A stretch of DNA of 64,000 nucleotides from CBDAPX01 sp965198725 (GCA_965198725.1 CBDAPX010000001.1:2108001-2172000); one strand, 5' to 3'; counted from the first letter of the stretch, positions 39,822 through 49,886 are shown. Program-made: numbers and translations. Notes: generated by a model from the letters alone, not told the origin.

Positions 39822-40943
39822 ATGAATAAGGCCAATCAGCCCGGACAGGTGATGCGGGCCGTCGGGGCGATGAGCGGGACGTCGTTGGATGGGGTGGACG
39901 TGGCGGTGATCGACACCGATGGCGTCGATATTTACGGGTTCGGGGACAGCACGTACCGGGGCTATTCCGATGCGGAACGGGATGTTTTGCGCCGCGCCCT
40001 TGGGCAGTGGTCCGGCGCGGCGGTTTCAGCCGCAGCCGAGGTTGTGGATGCGGCCCATGTGGCGGCTTTGACGGGGATCGAGGGCGATGTGATCGGGTTT
40101 CATGGGCAAACCTTGGCCCATGCGCCGCGCATGCAGGGCACTTTGCAAGTGGGCGATGGACAGGCATTGTCCGAGGCGTTGCAGCGCCCGGTGGTCTGGG
40201 ATTTTCGCAGCGATGATGTGGCGCTTGGGGGAGAGGGCGCGCCGCTCGCCCCGTTTTATCATTTCGCCTGTGCGCGCTTCATTCAGGCCAAGGCCCCGGT
40301 TTGTTTTCTGAACCTCGGCGGTGTGGGAAATCTGACCTATGTCGATCCAAATGCAACCGCGCCAGAGGCACCGGGTGCGTTGTTCGCCTTTGATACAGGG
40401 CCTGCCAATGCGCCGATAAATGATTTGGTGCAGGCGCGGTTAGGCTTGTCGATGGATGCGGACGGGGCCTTGGCCGCGCAGGGTACTGTGGAAACGGGCG
40501 CGTTGGAGCTTTTCCTGGCTGAGCCGTATTTCTCAAGATTGCCGCCGAAGTCTCTGGACCGAAACGATTTTGCAGAGATGGTCGGTCTTGTCAAAGAGCT
40601 GAGCGATGCGGATGCGGTTGCCACGCTGACCGCGATGTGCGCGGCCTCTGTCGCGCAAGGGATGGAACACTGCCCAACGCCCCCGGCGCAAGTTCTGGTC
40701 ACTGGTGGCGGGCGGCGCAATCCGGTCTTGATGGAAATGCTGCGGGTCTCTCTCGATTGTGCCGTTGTGCCAGTCGAAGCCGTCGGGCTCGACGGCGATA
40801 TGTTAGAGGCACAGGCCTTCGCCTATTTGGCGGTACGGGTTTTGCGCGGCTTGCCAACCTCTTGCCCAACAACCACAGGGGTTCAGGCCGCGGTGGGCGG
40901 CGGGATTGTCAGCCGTCCAGTTGGCGCACATAGGCCCGGGTAA
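39822..40943 (+). CDS. anmK: Anhydro-N-acetylmuramic acid kinase
   Basis: The 373-residue protein has the AnmK start GAMSGTSLDGVDVAVID (about 14-30), the DFRSDDVALGGEGAPL segment and a C-terminal VTGGGRRNPVLM. It phosphorylates and opens anhMurNAc in cell-wall recycling, downstream of NagZ. Its last 35 bp overlap the 3' end of the convergent desaturase gene. Confidence 0.95.
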   Translation: MNKANQPGQVMRAVGAMSGTSLDGVDVAVIDTDGVDIYGFGDSTYRGYSDAERDVLRRALGQWSGAAVSAAAEVVDAAHVAALTGIEGDVIGFHGQTLAHAPRMQGTLQVGDGQALSEALQRPVVWDFRSDDVALGGEGAPLAPFYHFACARFIQAKAPVCFLNLGGVGNLTYVDPNATAPEAPGALFAFDTGPANAPINDLVQARLGLSMDADGALAAQGTVETGALELFLAEPYFSRLPPKSLDRNDFAEMVGLVKELSDADAVATLTAMCAASVAQGMEHCPTPPAQVLVTGGGRRNPVLMEMLRVSLDCAVVPVEAVGLDGDMLEAQAFAYLAVRVLRGLPTSCPTTTGVQAAVGGGIVSRPVGAHRPG

Positions 40944-41799
40944 ATTCCGCATATCCGTTTGAGGTGGATTTGAGATGTGCGCGCAATTGACCGTGCAAGA
41001 CGGGCAGTTGGTGGAATGGCACGGCCGGATAGCAGTGATGCTCCGCGTGATAGGGCATGTTCCATGCCAGCCAGCGGACGATGCGGTTGGTGTAGGTTGT
41101 TCTGGTGTTTTCCAACATGTTGGCCACGGGCGGGCAATGCCCGTGCTCGGCCAGCAAATAAAGGCGCAGGAAGGGTTGTCCGATCAGCACAGGGACAATC
41201 CAGAGCCACAAGAGGACGGGAGACACCGTCAGACTGAGAAGTGCCAAGGCGTATACGCCCAAGATAATCCGTGCCTCGCGCCGCATCGCGCGATGCTGGC
41301 GCGGTGGCAGATATGGGGCAGAAATTTCGCCGAACGCGTTGGTCCAAAGGGTTCTGAACAAGCCGCCCCAATATCCCCAACCACTCAAATACCTCAGGTA
41401 GGCCCGTCGCGTTTTGGGGCGGCCTTCGCCTTCTAGTTCCGGATCATTGTCCGGGTCATTGGTGAACCGGTGGTGTGCCAGGTGAAAATAGCGAAACCAG
41501 ATGAAAGGCAAGGCAATCAATGGCGCGATAGCATGCCCAACCGCTTCGTTGATCCAGCGGGTGGCAAACGGGGTCTGATGCGTGCATTCGTGGCTGAGCG
41601 TGAACAAAAAGCAATAGAGGATGCCCAGCGGCAACATCATCAAGGGCCATAGAACGCCTTGTGTCCCAATCCAGATGCCGCAAAAGACCATTGCCCCGAC
41701 ATATCCCGCCAATCGAAGCAGCCCGGGCGTATCAGTCCTTTCTGTCAACGCTTGTTTGGCTTGCGGCGTCAAGGATTTCAGGAATGCGGTATGATCCAT
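40909..41799 (-). CDS. Fatty acid desaturase (membrane di-iron)
   Basis: The 296-residue protein has membrane segments and three histidine boxes: HECTH (70-74), HLAHH (106-110) and HAEHH (about 244-248). This is the membrane fatty-acid desaturase pattern with a di-iron centre, inserting a double bond into an acyl or lipid chain. The boxes are spaced as in beta-carotene ketolase-like/FA-desaturase type 1 proteins; the substrate is not certain. It overlaps anmK at its 3' end by 35 bp. Confidence 0.87.
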   Translation of the reverse strand: MDHTAFLKSLTPQAKQALTERTDTPGLLRLAGYVGAMVFCGIWIGTQGVLWPLMMLPLGILYCFLFTLSHECTHQTPFATRWINEAVGHAIAPLIALPFIWFRYFHLAHHRFTNDPDNDPELEGEGRPKTRRAYLRYLSGWGYWGGLFRTLWTNAFGEISAPYLPPRQHRAMRREARIILGVYALALLSLTVSPVLLWLWIVPVLIGQPFLRLYLLAEHGHCPPVANMLENTRTTYTNRIVRWLAWNMPYHAEHHCYPAVPFHQLPVLHGQLRAHLKSTSNGYAEFTRAYVRQLDG

Positions 41800-41837
41800 G
41801 GGCTCATGTTCCGGGCTTTGCCCCGATGGGGCAAGGC

Positions 41838-42260
41838 TTAATCCCGGCGCGGGATGTCAAATTCTCGCGGGGCCAGCTCAAACCCGTCGAACTGAAATCC
41901 CGGCGAAACAGTGCAGCTGACCAAGGTAAAGTCGCCCGTGGTGCGGGCTGCCTGCCAATGATCCTGCGGCACGATAATCTGCGGCGCGCCGACCGTTAGG
42001 TCGGGGGTCAGGACATGATCTGTTGCCGGTCCCGCGTCGGTTTCCGACAAGGACAGGATCAAAGGCGCGCCTGCGTGAAAGAGCCAGATTTCCGTCGCAT
42101 CGACCTTGTGCCAATGGCTGCTTTCGCCCGCTTTCAGCATGAAATAGATGCACGTTCCCGTGGGGCGTCCGTCATTTTCTGCAACCCAGGTCTGACGGTA
42201 ATGCCCGCCCTCTGGATGGTGCATCAGATTGAGCTGCGCGATGATCGCGTCTGCGTCCAT
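41838..42260 (-). CDS. Cupin-domain protein (DUF985 type)
   Basis: The 140-residue cupin has the DUF985 start LNLMHHPEGGHYRQTW (about 10-25) and the second metal motif SHWHKVDATEIW. Related proteins bind a metal or a small ligand; one branch is linked to sugar-nucleotide chemistry. The ATG at 42260 is preferred over the longer frame. It is the upstream neighbour of the desaturase, separated by 38 bp. Confidence 0.85.
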   Translation of the reverse strand: MDADAIIAQLNLMHHPEGGHYRQTWVAENDGRPTGTCIYFMLKAGESSHWHKVDATEIWLFHAGAPLILSLSETDAGPATDHVLTPDLTVGAPQIIVPQDHWQAARTTGDFTLVSCTVSPGFQFDGFELAPREFDIPRRD

Positions 42261-42367
42261 TTTCGGGTCTCCTTGTGCGTTGCGTTCCTCAAGTCCCAAG
42301 AGTTTTTGCGACGGAAAGCGCCTTTCGTTGCGTTTAGGACAGGTATGTCGAGCAAAGGAAGCAATAA

Positions 42368-42688
42368 ATGCGTTTCGTGTTACTGTCTGCGGTCATTCTG
42401 ACCAGCACCGCAAGCCTCACTGTCGCCCAACAAAGTGGCGAACGCCCAAGCCGTGAGGCGATGCGCGCCGCCATTCAGGAAATGGGGGTTGAGCCGAAAG
42501 ATATGCGCGGTTGCATGAAAGAAATGCGCGCATCGATGTCGGCAAAGACCTCTGGCGAGAAGCCCACCGCCGAACAGCGGTCAGAAGGTCAGGCCATGAT
42601 GTTCGAATGTTTGAACGGTAAGAACCCGGATCTAACCCGGGCGCAATTCGATGCGTCGATGCAGAAACTTCGCCCGGCCCAAGGCTAG
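42368..42688 (+). CDS. Small secreted hypothetical protein
   Basis: The 106-residue product has a signal peptide (MRFVLLSAVILTSTASLTVA, cleavage after residue 20) and two cysteines at 49 and 81 that could form a disulfide. The rest is helical and polar (SREAMRAAIQEMGVEPKDM). No family is recognised. A clear terminator follows. Confidence 0.82.
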   Translation: MRFVLLSAVILTSTASLTVAQQSGERPSREAMRAAIQEMGVEPKDMRGCMKEMRASMSAKTSGEKPTAEQRSEGQAMMFECLNGKNPDLTRAQFDASMQKLRPAQG

Positions 42689-42717
42689 GCCCTCGTACAG
42701 TTGCGTAACGAGTGTTG

Positions 42718-42747
42718 CGGGCAGCCGGAAACGGCTGCCCGTTTTTC
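42718..42747 (+). terminator. Terminator after the small secreted protein
   Basis: CGGGCAGCCG and CGGCTGCCCG form a perfect 10-bp stem with a GAAA tetraloop, followed by TTTTT. It faces the plus strand and lies just before the end of eno, which runs the other way. Confidence 0.88.
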
Positions 42748-42754
42748 TTATGTG

Positions 42755-44029
42755 TTATTTGAGGATCGAGCGGCCTGCGTATTCCGCGATCTCGCCCAGA
42801 CCTTCTTCGATCCGGATCAGCTGATTGTATTTGGCCAGCCGGTCTGAGCGCGCCAGCGAGCCGGTTTTGATCTGACCACAGTTCGTTGCCACGGCCAGAT
42901 CGGCGATTGTGGCATCTTCGGTCTCGCCCGAACGGTGCGACATCACGTTGGTAAAGCGGGCACGGTGAGCCATATCCACGGCTTTCAGCGTTTCGGTCAG
43001 CGATCCGATCTGGTTGACCTTGACCAACATCGAGTTGGCGCAGCCTTTGGCGATGCCATCAGCAAGCCGCGCTGGGTTGGTCACGAACAGATCGTCGCCC
43101 ACCAGCTGAACTTTGTCGCCCAGCATGTCTGTCAGCGTCTTCCAGCCGTCCCAGTCGTCCTCGCTCATCCCGTCTTCGATCGAGATGATCGGGTAATCGT
43201 TGCAGAGCGCTGCAAGGTAGGCGGCGTTTTCGTCAGAGCTCAGCGTTTTGCCTTCTCCGGCAAGGACATATTTGCCGTCCTTGAAGTATTCTGTGGCGGC
43301 GCAATCAAGGGCGAGGTAAATTTCTTCACCCGGCTTGTAACCCGCTTTTTCAATGGATTTCAGAATGAAATCCAACGCGTCACGGGTGGACCCCAGCTCT
43401 GGCGCGAACCCGCCTTCATCGCCCAGTCCAGTGGACATGCCAGCGGCGGACAATTCTTTTTTCAGCGTGTGGAACACTTCGGAACCCATGCGCACGGCGT
43501 CGCGGATATTGCCCGCGCTGACCGGCATGATCATGAATTCCTGAATGTCGATCGGGTTATCGGCATGTTCGCCGCCGTTGATGATGTTCATCATGGGCAC
43601 CGGCAAAACCCGCGCTGAGGTGCCGCCAACATACCGGTACAGCGGTTGTGCCGTGAAATCGGCGGCGGCTTTGGCCACGGCCAGCGAGACACCCAAAATG
43701 GCGTTGGCGCCCAAACGACCTTTGTTGTCGGTGCCGTCGAGTTCGATCATCGTGCTGTCGATGGCCACCTGTTCGGTGGCGTCAAAGCCAACCAGTTCTT
43801 CGGCAATCTCGCCGTTTACCGCAGCAACCGCTTCCAGAACGCCCTTGCCTTTGTAGCGTGCGGTGTCGCCATCGCGTTTTTCCACGGCTTCATAGGCACC
43901 GGTCGATGCGCCAGACGGAACCGCGGCGCGGCCCAGGGTGCCGTCTTCAAGAACCACGTCGACCTCAACGGTCGGGTTGCCCCGGCTGTCCAGAATTTCG
44001 CGGGCATGGATGTCAATAATTGTGCTCAT
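42755..44029 (-). CDS. eno: Enolase
   Basis: The 424-residue protein is a complete enolase, with the GGEHADNPIDIQEFM region, SIEDGMSEDDWDGW, and the K-N-Q-I-G/SHRSGETED motif (SHRSGETEDATIADL near the end). It converts 2-phosphoglycerate to phosphoenolpyruvate. The ATG at 44029 is used; an upstream reading adds 12 non-conserved residues. Confidence 0.97.
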   Translation of the reverse strand: MSTIIDIHAREILDSRGNPTVEVDVVLEDGTLGRAAVPSGASTGAYEAVEKRDGDTARYKGKGVLEAVAAVNGEIAEELVGFDATEQVAIDSTMIELDGTDNKGRLGANAILGVSLAVAKAAADFTAQPLYRYVGGTSARVLPVPMMNIINGGEHADNPIDIQEFMIMPVSAGNIRDAVRMGSEVFHTLKKELSAAGMSTGLGDEGGFAPELGSTRDALDFILKSIEKAGYKPGEEIYLALDCAATEYFKDGKYVLAGEGKTLSSDENAAYLAALCNDYPIISIEDGMSEDDWDGWKTLTDMLGDKVQLVGDDLFVTNPARLADGIAKGCANSMLVKVNQIGSLTETLKAVDMAHRARFTNVMSHRSGETEDATIADLAVATNCGQIKTGSLARSDRLAKYNQLIRIEEGLGEIAEYAGRSILK

Positions 44030-44095
44030 ATCAAAGGTCCCTTGGGCAACGTTTACGCGGGTCATACAAGGGCTTGCCGCTGGGGAAAAGGGCGG

Positions 44096-44965
44096 TCACG
44101 CCGTGGACCGCACTTTTCGCTCACGCCACAGCGTGTAGAGGCCCGATGCAATGATAATTGCCGTGCCGGTGAGCATCAGGGCGTCTGGACGCTCGCTGAA
44201 AATGATCACGCCAAAGGCCAGGGCAAAAATCATCCGGCTGTAGCGGAACGGGGTGACAAAGGACACGTCGCCAATGCGGGTGGCGGCCACGATGGCATAG
44301 TATGAAAACACGCCCAAAAGCGGCGAGATTGCCAGCATGCCCCAATGCTGTGCTTCTGGATTGACATAGGGTTGTCCGGTGATGACGGCCAGAATAGCCG
44401 CGGCAGGAATCAATGTGCCGAAACCCAGAACACTCAGCTGCAAACTGCTAGTGCTGGGCGGGATAAACCGAATGGCCAGGTCACGGATGCCCAAACCGAT
44501 CACACCAAGCACCGCATAAAGCGCGCGTGCGTCAAATCCTTCGAGGCCGGGTCGGATCACCAAGAGAACGCCAAGGAAACCAACGATGATGGCGGTCCAC
44601 CGCCGCCAACCCACGGGTTCGCCCAAAAACAGCGCGGCGCCAAGCGTCACAAAGAGGGGCGTTGTCTGCAAAATGGCGGACGCCAAGGAAATCGGTGTCA
44701 GGGCGATGGCGGTCACGAACCCCATGGTCCCGACCAGTTCGCCCAGATTTCGGATCAATATCGGCCAGGTCAGCAACGAACGGGAAAACAACGGCATGCC
44801 GCGCACCAAAGCGATGCACGAAAAAATACATGCGCCGCCAAAGCCAATGAAAAGGATGATCTCCCAAGTGGGCAGGGCCGATGCGATCATCTTGATGAAC
44901 GCGTCCTCGATCGCAAAGCCCAACATGGCCAGCGTCATCAAGCCCGCGCCGCGCAGATTGTCCAT
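44096..44965 (-). CDS. EamA/DMT-superfamily transporter
   Basis: The 289-residue membrane protein has ten hydrophobic segments in two EamA repeats, with the second starting about residue 145. Family members export metabolites. It ends about 65 bp upstream of the eno start on the same strand. Divergent from the AbrB-type gene. Confidence 0.88.
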   Translation of the reverse strand: MDNLRGAGLMTLAMLGFAIEDAFIKMIASALPTWEIILFIGFGGACIFSCIALVRGMPLFSRSLLTWPILIRNLGELVGTMGFVTAIALTPISLASAILQTTPLFVTLGAALFLGEPVGWRRWTAIIVGFLGVLLVIRPGLEGFDARALYAVLGVIGLGIRDLAIRFIPPSTSSLQLSVLGFGTLIPAAAILAVITGQPYVNPEAQHWGMLAISPLLGVFSYYAIVAATRIGDVSFVTPFRYSRMIFALAFGVIIFSERPDALMLTGTAIIIASGLYTLWRERKVRSTA

Positions 44966-45066
44966 GAGTGAATCCTGATGGTTTCAGCTCTTCCTTGTCG
45001 GTTCATTGAGGCAGGTGCAAGAGAGATTTCATGGTATGCGGCGTTGCAGCATGATAGTCAGACGTC

Positions 45067-46113
45067 ATGACCCTTTTGAATATACAGTCACAGCCTCTGT
45101 TGATCATCGTAACGCTGTTGGTTGGAACGTTAGGCGCGGCAATGGGTTATGCCGTTAGTCTGCCGGCGTATTTGCTGACCGGTCCCGCTCTGTTTGTCAG
45201 CATTCTGGGGGTTCTCGGGCTGCGTTTGGAAATCGCCCCGCTGGCACGAGACTTTGCCTTTCTCGTCATAGGTGTCGGGATTGGCAGCACGGTTTCGGCA
45301 GAGACATTGCAGCTTTTGTTGCGCCTGCCAGCTGCTTTTGCGGCGCTGGCGATCATGCTTTTTGTGACCATGTGGTGCAGCCAATGGGTCATGCAGCGCT
45401 TTTTTGACTTTGATGTCCGCAGCGCGGTTTTGGCCAGCGCACCGGGGCATCTGAGCTTTGTCATCGGCCTGAGTGCCCAGATGAACGTCGATGTCCTGCG
45501 CGTGACCGTGGCACAGTCTATCCGGCTTTTGTCATTGACCTTGCTGGTGCCGATCGCGGCGGCCTTGGTTGGGGTTACGATATCCAGTGATGTTTTGGCG
45601 GGCAGTGTAACGCTGTCCTGGACGGCGTTTGGTATCTTGTTGGTTTTGGGGCTGGGCGCAGGCCTGATTTTGATGCGGTTAAAGGTCCCCGCTGCGATCC
45701 TGATCGGGGCCATGGTTGTGTCTGCCGTGGCGCATGCTGCGGACTGGGTTCACGGCGGATTACAGCCGCAGATTGCCAGTTTGGGGTTCGTTACCATTGG
45801 AACTCTTATCGGGACGCGGTTTTCTGGCGTGAACTGGACGTCGTTGGCATCTGCGATGGGGGCGGGGTTGGTGACCACGGTTCTGGCCAGCGGTTTCACC
45901 TTGTTGACGGCTATCTTAGTTGCGCCTTTTCTGGACATCGGCATTCCCACGTTGTTGGCCGCCTTTGCCCCAGGTGGTTTTGAGACGATGATCGCGTTAG
46001 GTGCTGTTTTGGGTGGCAATGCCGGGTTTGTCGCGGCCTGTCATGTCGCGCGCCTGATGATCCTGACCGTTCTGATCCCTATCGTTCTAAAGTTCGCGAT
46101 CAGGGCTTCTTGA
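45067..46113 (+). CDS. AbrB-type membrane protein
   Basis: The 348-residue protein has about ten membrane segments, with the AbrB-family halves (PF05145) showing GLRLEIAPLARDFAFLVIGVGIGS and APGGFETMIALGAVLGGNAGFVAACHVAR. The older name is 'ammonia monooxygenase'. It is probably a transporter; the substrate is unknown. Its last 14 bp overlap the convergent Fur/Mur gene. Confidence 0.85.
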   Translation: MTLLNIQSQPLLIIVTLLVGTLGAAMGYAVSLPAYLLTGPALFVSILGVLGLRLEIAPLARDFAFLVIGVGIGSTVSAETLQLLLRLPAAFAALAIMLFVTMWCSQWVMQRFFDFDVRSAVLASAPGHLSFVIGLSAQMNVDVLRVTVAQSIRLLSLTLLVPIAAALVGVTISSDVLAGSVTLSWTAFGILLVLGLGAGLILMRLKVPAAILIGAMVVSAVAHAADWVHGGLQPQIASLGFVTIGTLIGTRFSGVNWTSLASAMGAGLVTTVLASGFTLLTAILVAPFLDIGIPTLLAAFAPGGFETMIALGAVLGGNAGFVAACHVARLMILTVLIPIVLKFAIRAS

Positions 46114-46513
46114 TCGGAACGCCGTATAGCTCCAGCTTGTGGCCGCGCAGCTCGTAACCGAGCTTCTTGGCAATGCGATCTTGCAACGCCTCGATCTCGG
46201 CATCGACAAATTCAATGACCTCACCGGAATTCATGTCGATCAAATGATCATGGTGGTCGCGTTCGGCGTCTTCGTACCGGGCCCGACCGTCCCCAAATTC
46301 GAGACGGTCCAGAATGCCAGCCTCTTCAAAGAGCTTCGCTGTTCGATACACGGTCGCAATGGAAATGCCAGGGTCCACGGCCGTGGCACGCGCGTAAAGC
46401 TGTTCCACGTCCGGGTGATCTTCGCTGTCTTCCAATACATGCGCGATCACACGGCGTTGACCCGTCATGCGAAGTCCTTTGGCCTCGCAGTGTGCAATGA
46501 TGGTGTCCGGCAT
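46100..46513 (-). CDS. Fur/Mur-family metal-dependent repressor
   Basis: The 137-residue protein has a winged-helix DNA-binding half and the HHDH metal-binding motif (87-90), with no C-x-x-C structural zinc site. In Rhodobacterales a homologue of this form acts as Mur (manganese) or Fur (iron); the sequence alone does not decide. It would repress metal-uptake genes. The ATG at 46513 is chosen because upstream residues are poorly conserved. Confidence 0.9.
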   Translation of the reverse strand: MPDTIIAHCEAKGLRMTGQRRVIAHVLEDSEDHPDVEQLYARATAVDPGISIATVYRTAKLFEEAGILDRLEFGDGRARYEDAERDHHDHLIDMNSGEVIEFVDAEIEALQDRIAKKLGYELRGHKLELYGVPIKKP

Positions 46514-46630
46514 ACAGACCTCGTTTTGGGCCTTTGATTTACACCGCCGTTTTTGTGCCCGCCACCTGTTTTCGCGCCACCGGTGCAAAAAGTGCTTTGA
46601 ATGTCACAGAGTTCCTATATACGGGTCCTT

Positions 46631-47407
46631 TCACGCGTAGAGCGGCTTTAACCCCATCTGCATGTGCAATGCATTGAACGTCTGCTGGTTGAGCCCCAAC
46701 GCTTTCGCCAGTCGATCAAGATAATTGGCTTCACCTTTGCTATCGACGCGAATGGACATTAGTGACATCGAATAGACCTGCATCTGCATGCCTTCCGGGG
46801 TCTCAGCAGCCAAAGCCTCTGGATCGGGGTCTGCATCCATTTGAGCCAGAACAAAGTTGATATCGGTTTGATCAGCGTCCTCACCCAACAGCTCAAGGAT
46901 TTTGGCACGTTCGCTTGCATCAATATCACCATCCGCCTTGGCCGAATGCAGCATCGCGCGCAGCAACAAACCCGCGGTGGCATCGGTTTGCGCATTCGGT
47001 CCCATCTGCCCCAATTGGTCCAACAGTCCGTTCATGTTCTTGCCTGCCATAGCGGCCATGCCGCCAAGGGCAGAGAACATACCGACCATCCCCATATTGC
47101 CTGCGGGATTTGAGGACAAAAGCCCGGTCTTCTCGCCGTTGCCGCCAGAAAACGCACTCAAATCAAAACCGGATTTAGCGGCAAACTCAGACATCATGTC
47201 CTGAACACCCGAAATCTGGGTGTTCATTTGGCTCATCATCGACTGCAACATCTCGGTTCCAGGCGCAGGATCCGCTTCTGCTTTGTCGCTGGGCACCTGT
47301 GCAGCGTTCAGAATTGCAGCAAGACCTTGTCCCCCCGACAGGCGATCCACGCCACGCGCAGCCGCATATCCGATCGCTACTTTGGCCAATGTCCCCATCA
47401 AACTCAT
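46631..47407 (-). CDS. TerB-like/DUF533-family protein
   Basis: The 258-residue protein begins MSLMGTLAKVAIGYAAARG, has a Gly/Met-rich middle (MGMVGMFSALGGMAAMAGKNMNG), and a DUF533/TerB-like helical domain at about 140-258 (RAMLHSAKADGDIDASERAKILELL). DUF533 proteins are thought to be membrane associated; function unknown. Confidence 0.87.
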   Translation of the reverse strand: MSLMGTLAKVAIGYAAARGVDRLSGGQGLAAILNAAQVPSDKAEADPAPGTEMLQSMMSQMNTQISGVQDMMSEFAAKSGFDLSAFSGGNGEKTGLLSSNPAGNMGMVGMFSALGGMAAMAGKNMNGLLDQLGQMGPNAQTDATAGLLLRAMLHSAKADGDIDASERAKILELLGEDADQTDINFVLAQMDADPDPEALAAETPEGMQMQVYSMSLMSIRVDSKGEANYLDRLAKALGLNQQTFNALHMQMGLKPLYA

Positions 47408-47558
47408 TGATCATCTCCAAAGAAAGTAATGAACTTACCCTGACCATGACAGACGGAGCCGATTGGGTCAGCAAAAAATATGAGACTTTCGCGGGTTTGC
47501 AAAGATACGCGCAAGCCCGCAGCTTGACACCGGCACAAACTCGTCGTCCTTTGCTGCG

Positions 47559-48432
47559 ATGGCTGAAAAACGCGGCATAGATTTCTTCGGAGCGACGTCG
47601 CTGACCCTGTTTTCCCTTCTATTGGGGTTCAATCAGGTCGTGATCAAAGTCACCAGCGACGGGTTTGGCCCAGTTTTTCAGGCAGGGCTCAGATCCATTG
47701 GGGCCGTCCTTGTTTTGCTGATCTGGATGAAGCTTCGCAATATTCCACTTACCATGCCGCGCGCGACGCTTGGATGGGCCTTTCTGGCGGGTGTGTTTTT
47801 CACGGTCGAGTTTGTTTTTCTCTTCATCGCGCTGGACCGCATTTCGGTCGCGCGGACATCGATCATCTTCTATTCCATGCCCGTTTGGCTGGCCATGGCC
47901 AGCCACGTGTTGCTGCCGGGTGAGAAACTGAATGGTATACGTATCATCGGGTTGGTGCTGGCGATGGGGGGCGTTGTGTTGGCTTTTGTCTGACCGGGCA
48001 GGGGGTGGCGACGTTATTGGCGACGCGCTGGCGCTGGGTGCGGCATTGATGTGGGCGGCTATTGCTCTGCTGGTTCGGGCAACATCGCTGTCCGGTGTCC
48101 GGCCGGAATTGCAGCTCTTTGGTCAGGTTCTGGTCTCTGCCGTTTTGCTGACGGCCATCTCACCGCTGTTTGGTGCTTTGATCCGTGATCCTATGCCGAT
48201 CCACTATGCCGGGCTTTTGTTTCAGATTGTTTGTATCGCCAGCCTTGGGTTTTTGTTCTGGTTCTGGCTGATCTCGATTTATAAGGCCGGCTCGGTCGCC
48301 TCTTTCAGCTTTCTGGCACCTGTGTTCGCCGTTGTTTTGGGCTGGCTGCTGCTGGGCGAACAAATTGGCGTTCAGATCTGGACCGCGCTGGCCCTCGTGG
48401 CGATTGGTCTGGTGTTGATCAACCGAAAATAA
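47559..48432 (+). pseudogene. EamA/DMT transporter gene, frameshifted
   Basis: The first frame (47559-47993) gives five membrane segments ending MGGVVLAFV-stop. The second frame continues SDRAGGGDVIGDALALGAALMWA... to 48432, giving the other half. Removing one base in GCTTTTGTCTGAC at about 47979-47990 restores a 290-residue EamA protein, the family length. The insertion is next to a T run. It may be a real inactivation or a sequencing error; the intact sequence on both sides favours recent or artefactual change. Confidence 0.82.
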
Positions 48433-48436
48433 CGGG

Positions 48437-49855
48437 TCAGGTTCCGCAAAATGTGGCTGGGACCACTTCGGACGGAAGTGGGGGCCGTGTCAGATCTTCG
48501 GCGTCCGGTTGGTCAACAAAGGGGCGCGCCAACGCGGCGTTCAAACGGTGGAACGGCGTATAGTCACCGGCGACCGCTGCGTTGATCATTTCTTCGACCC
48601 GGTGATTGCGCGGGATGAAGGCAGGGTTCGCACGACGCATGGTTTCCATCGGCTGTGCTTCCCGTTCCAGACGCTCGCGCCAGTTGCTTGCCCAACTGTC
48701 AAAAGCAGTCGGATCAGTAAATTGATCACGCCCGTGACCCGTTGCCAAGCTGCGGAATGTATTGGTGAAATCCGCCTGATTGTCAGCCATCTTGCGCAAC
48801 AGGTCTGAAACCAATTCCAGATCACCATCCTCTTTGGTGCTCAGCCCGATCTTGGCGCGGAATTCACCAAGCCATTGCTCTTGAATGCGACCGGGCATGG
48901 CGTGCACGACCTCTGTCGCTTCGGCAACAGCGGCGTCTTTGTCATCCATCTGTTGGATCAGTGCCGTGGCCAATTGGGCCAGGTTCCAAACCGCGATATC
49001 GGGTTGGTTGGAATAGGCATAGCGCCCGTGCTGGTCGATAGAGCTGAATACCGTGTTCGGGTGATAGACATCCATGAACGCACAAGGCCCGTAATCGATC
49101 GTTTCGCCCGAAATGGAACTGTTATCGGTGTTCATGACGCCATGAATAAAGCCAACGCTCATCCATTTGGCGATCAGCGATGCCTGCGCGTCGCGGACGG
49201 CGCGTAATAGTCCCATAGGACCCTTGGCATCCGGGTAATGTCTGTCCAACGCGTATTGTGTCAGGCGTTTCAAATCGTCGATTTGTCCGCGTGCGGCGAA
49301 GATTTGAAAGGTGCCAACGCGCAGGTGGCTCTGGGCCACGCGGGTCAGTACCGCGCCGGGCAGGGCGGCCTCGCGGAAGACTTGTTCACCGCTTTCCACA
49401 GCTGCAAGCGCTCGGGTTGTTGGGATACCAAGCGCGTGCATGGCTTCGGACACAACGTATTCACGCAGAACCGGACCCAACCAAGCGCGCCCGTCACCCA
49501 TGCGGGAATAGGGAGTGCGACCTGAGCCTTTCAGCTGAATATCCCGGCGCACGCCATCCGTTCCAACGGTTTCGCCCAACAATACCGCGCGCCCATCGCC
49601 GAGTTGCGGATTGTAATTGCCAAACTGGTGACCGGCGTAAAGCTGTGCCAACGGTGCGGCGCCATCAGGCACTTTGTTGCCCGCGAACACCTGCGCCAGT
49701 TCGGTAACGTCACCCGGTTCGATCTGCAATAGTTGTGCAAGCTCGTCGTTGAACGCAATGAGCTTTGGTTCTTTGACCGGCGTTGGGTCAAGCGCTGTGA
49801 AGAAGCCGGCGGGCAGGCGGGCATAGCTATTGTCAAACGGGATGTGCAGGGTCAT
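48437..49855 (-). CDS. selO: Protein adenylyltransferase SelO
   Basis: The 472-residue protein is a pseudokinase-fold SelO with LYAGHQFGNYNPQLGDGRAVLLGE (about 72-95), KGSGRTPYSRMGDGRA (about 109-124), and the C-terminal cysteine in TFCGT, where relatives form a redox switch. SelO transfers AMP from ATP to protein hydroxyls under oxidative stress. It ends 4 bp from the frameshifted EamA gene, in convergent orientation. Confidence 0.94.
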   Translation of the reverse strand: MTLHIPFDNSYARLPAGFFTALDPTPVKEPKLIAFNDELAQLLQIEPGDVTELAQVFAGNKVPDGAAPLAQLYAGHQFGNYNPQLGDGRAVLLGETVGTDGVRRDIQLKGSGRTPYSRMGDGRAWLGPVLREYVVSEAMHALGIPTTRALAAVESGEQVFREAALPGAVLTRVAQSHLRVGTFQIFAARGQIDDLKRLTQYALDRHYPDAKGPMGLLRAVRDAQASLIAKWMSVGFIHGVMNTDNSSISGETIDYGPCAFMDVYHPNTVFSSIDQHGRYAYSNQPDIAVWNLAQLATALIQQMDDKDAAVAEATEVVHAMPGRIQEQWLGEFRAKIGLSTKEDGDLELVSDLLRKMADNQADFTNTFRSLATGHGRDQFTDPTAFDSWASNWRERLEREAQPMETMRRANPAFIPRNHRVEEMINAAVAGDYTPFHRLNAALARPFVDQPDAEDLTRPPLPSEVVPATFCGT

Positions 49856-49886
49856 GACCGAGAAGTAAGCGCAGATGCGCAAATTG

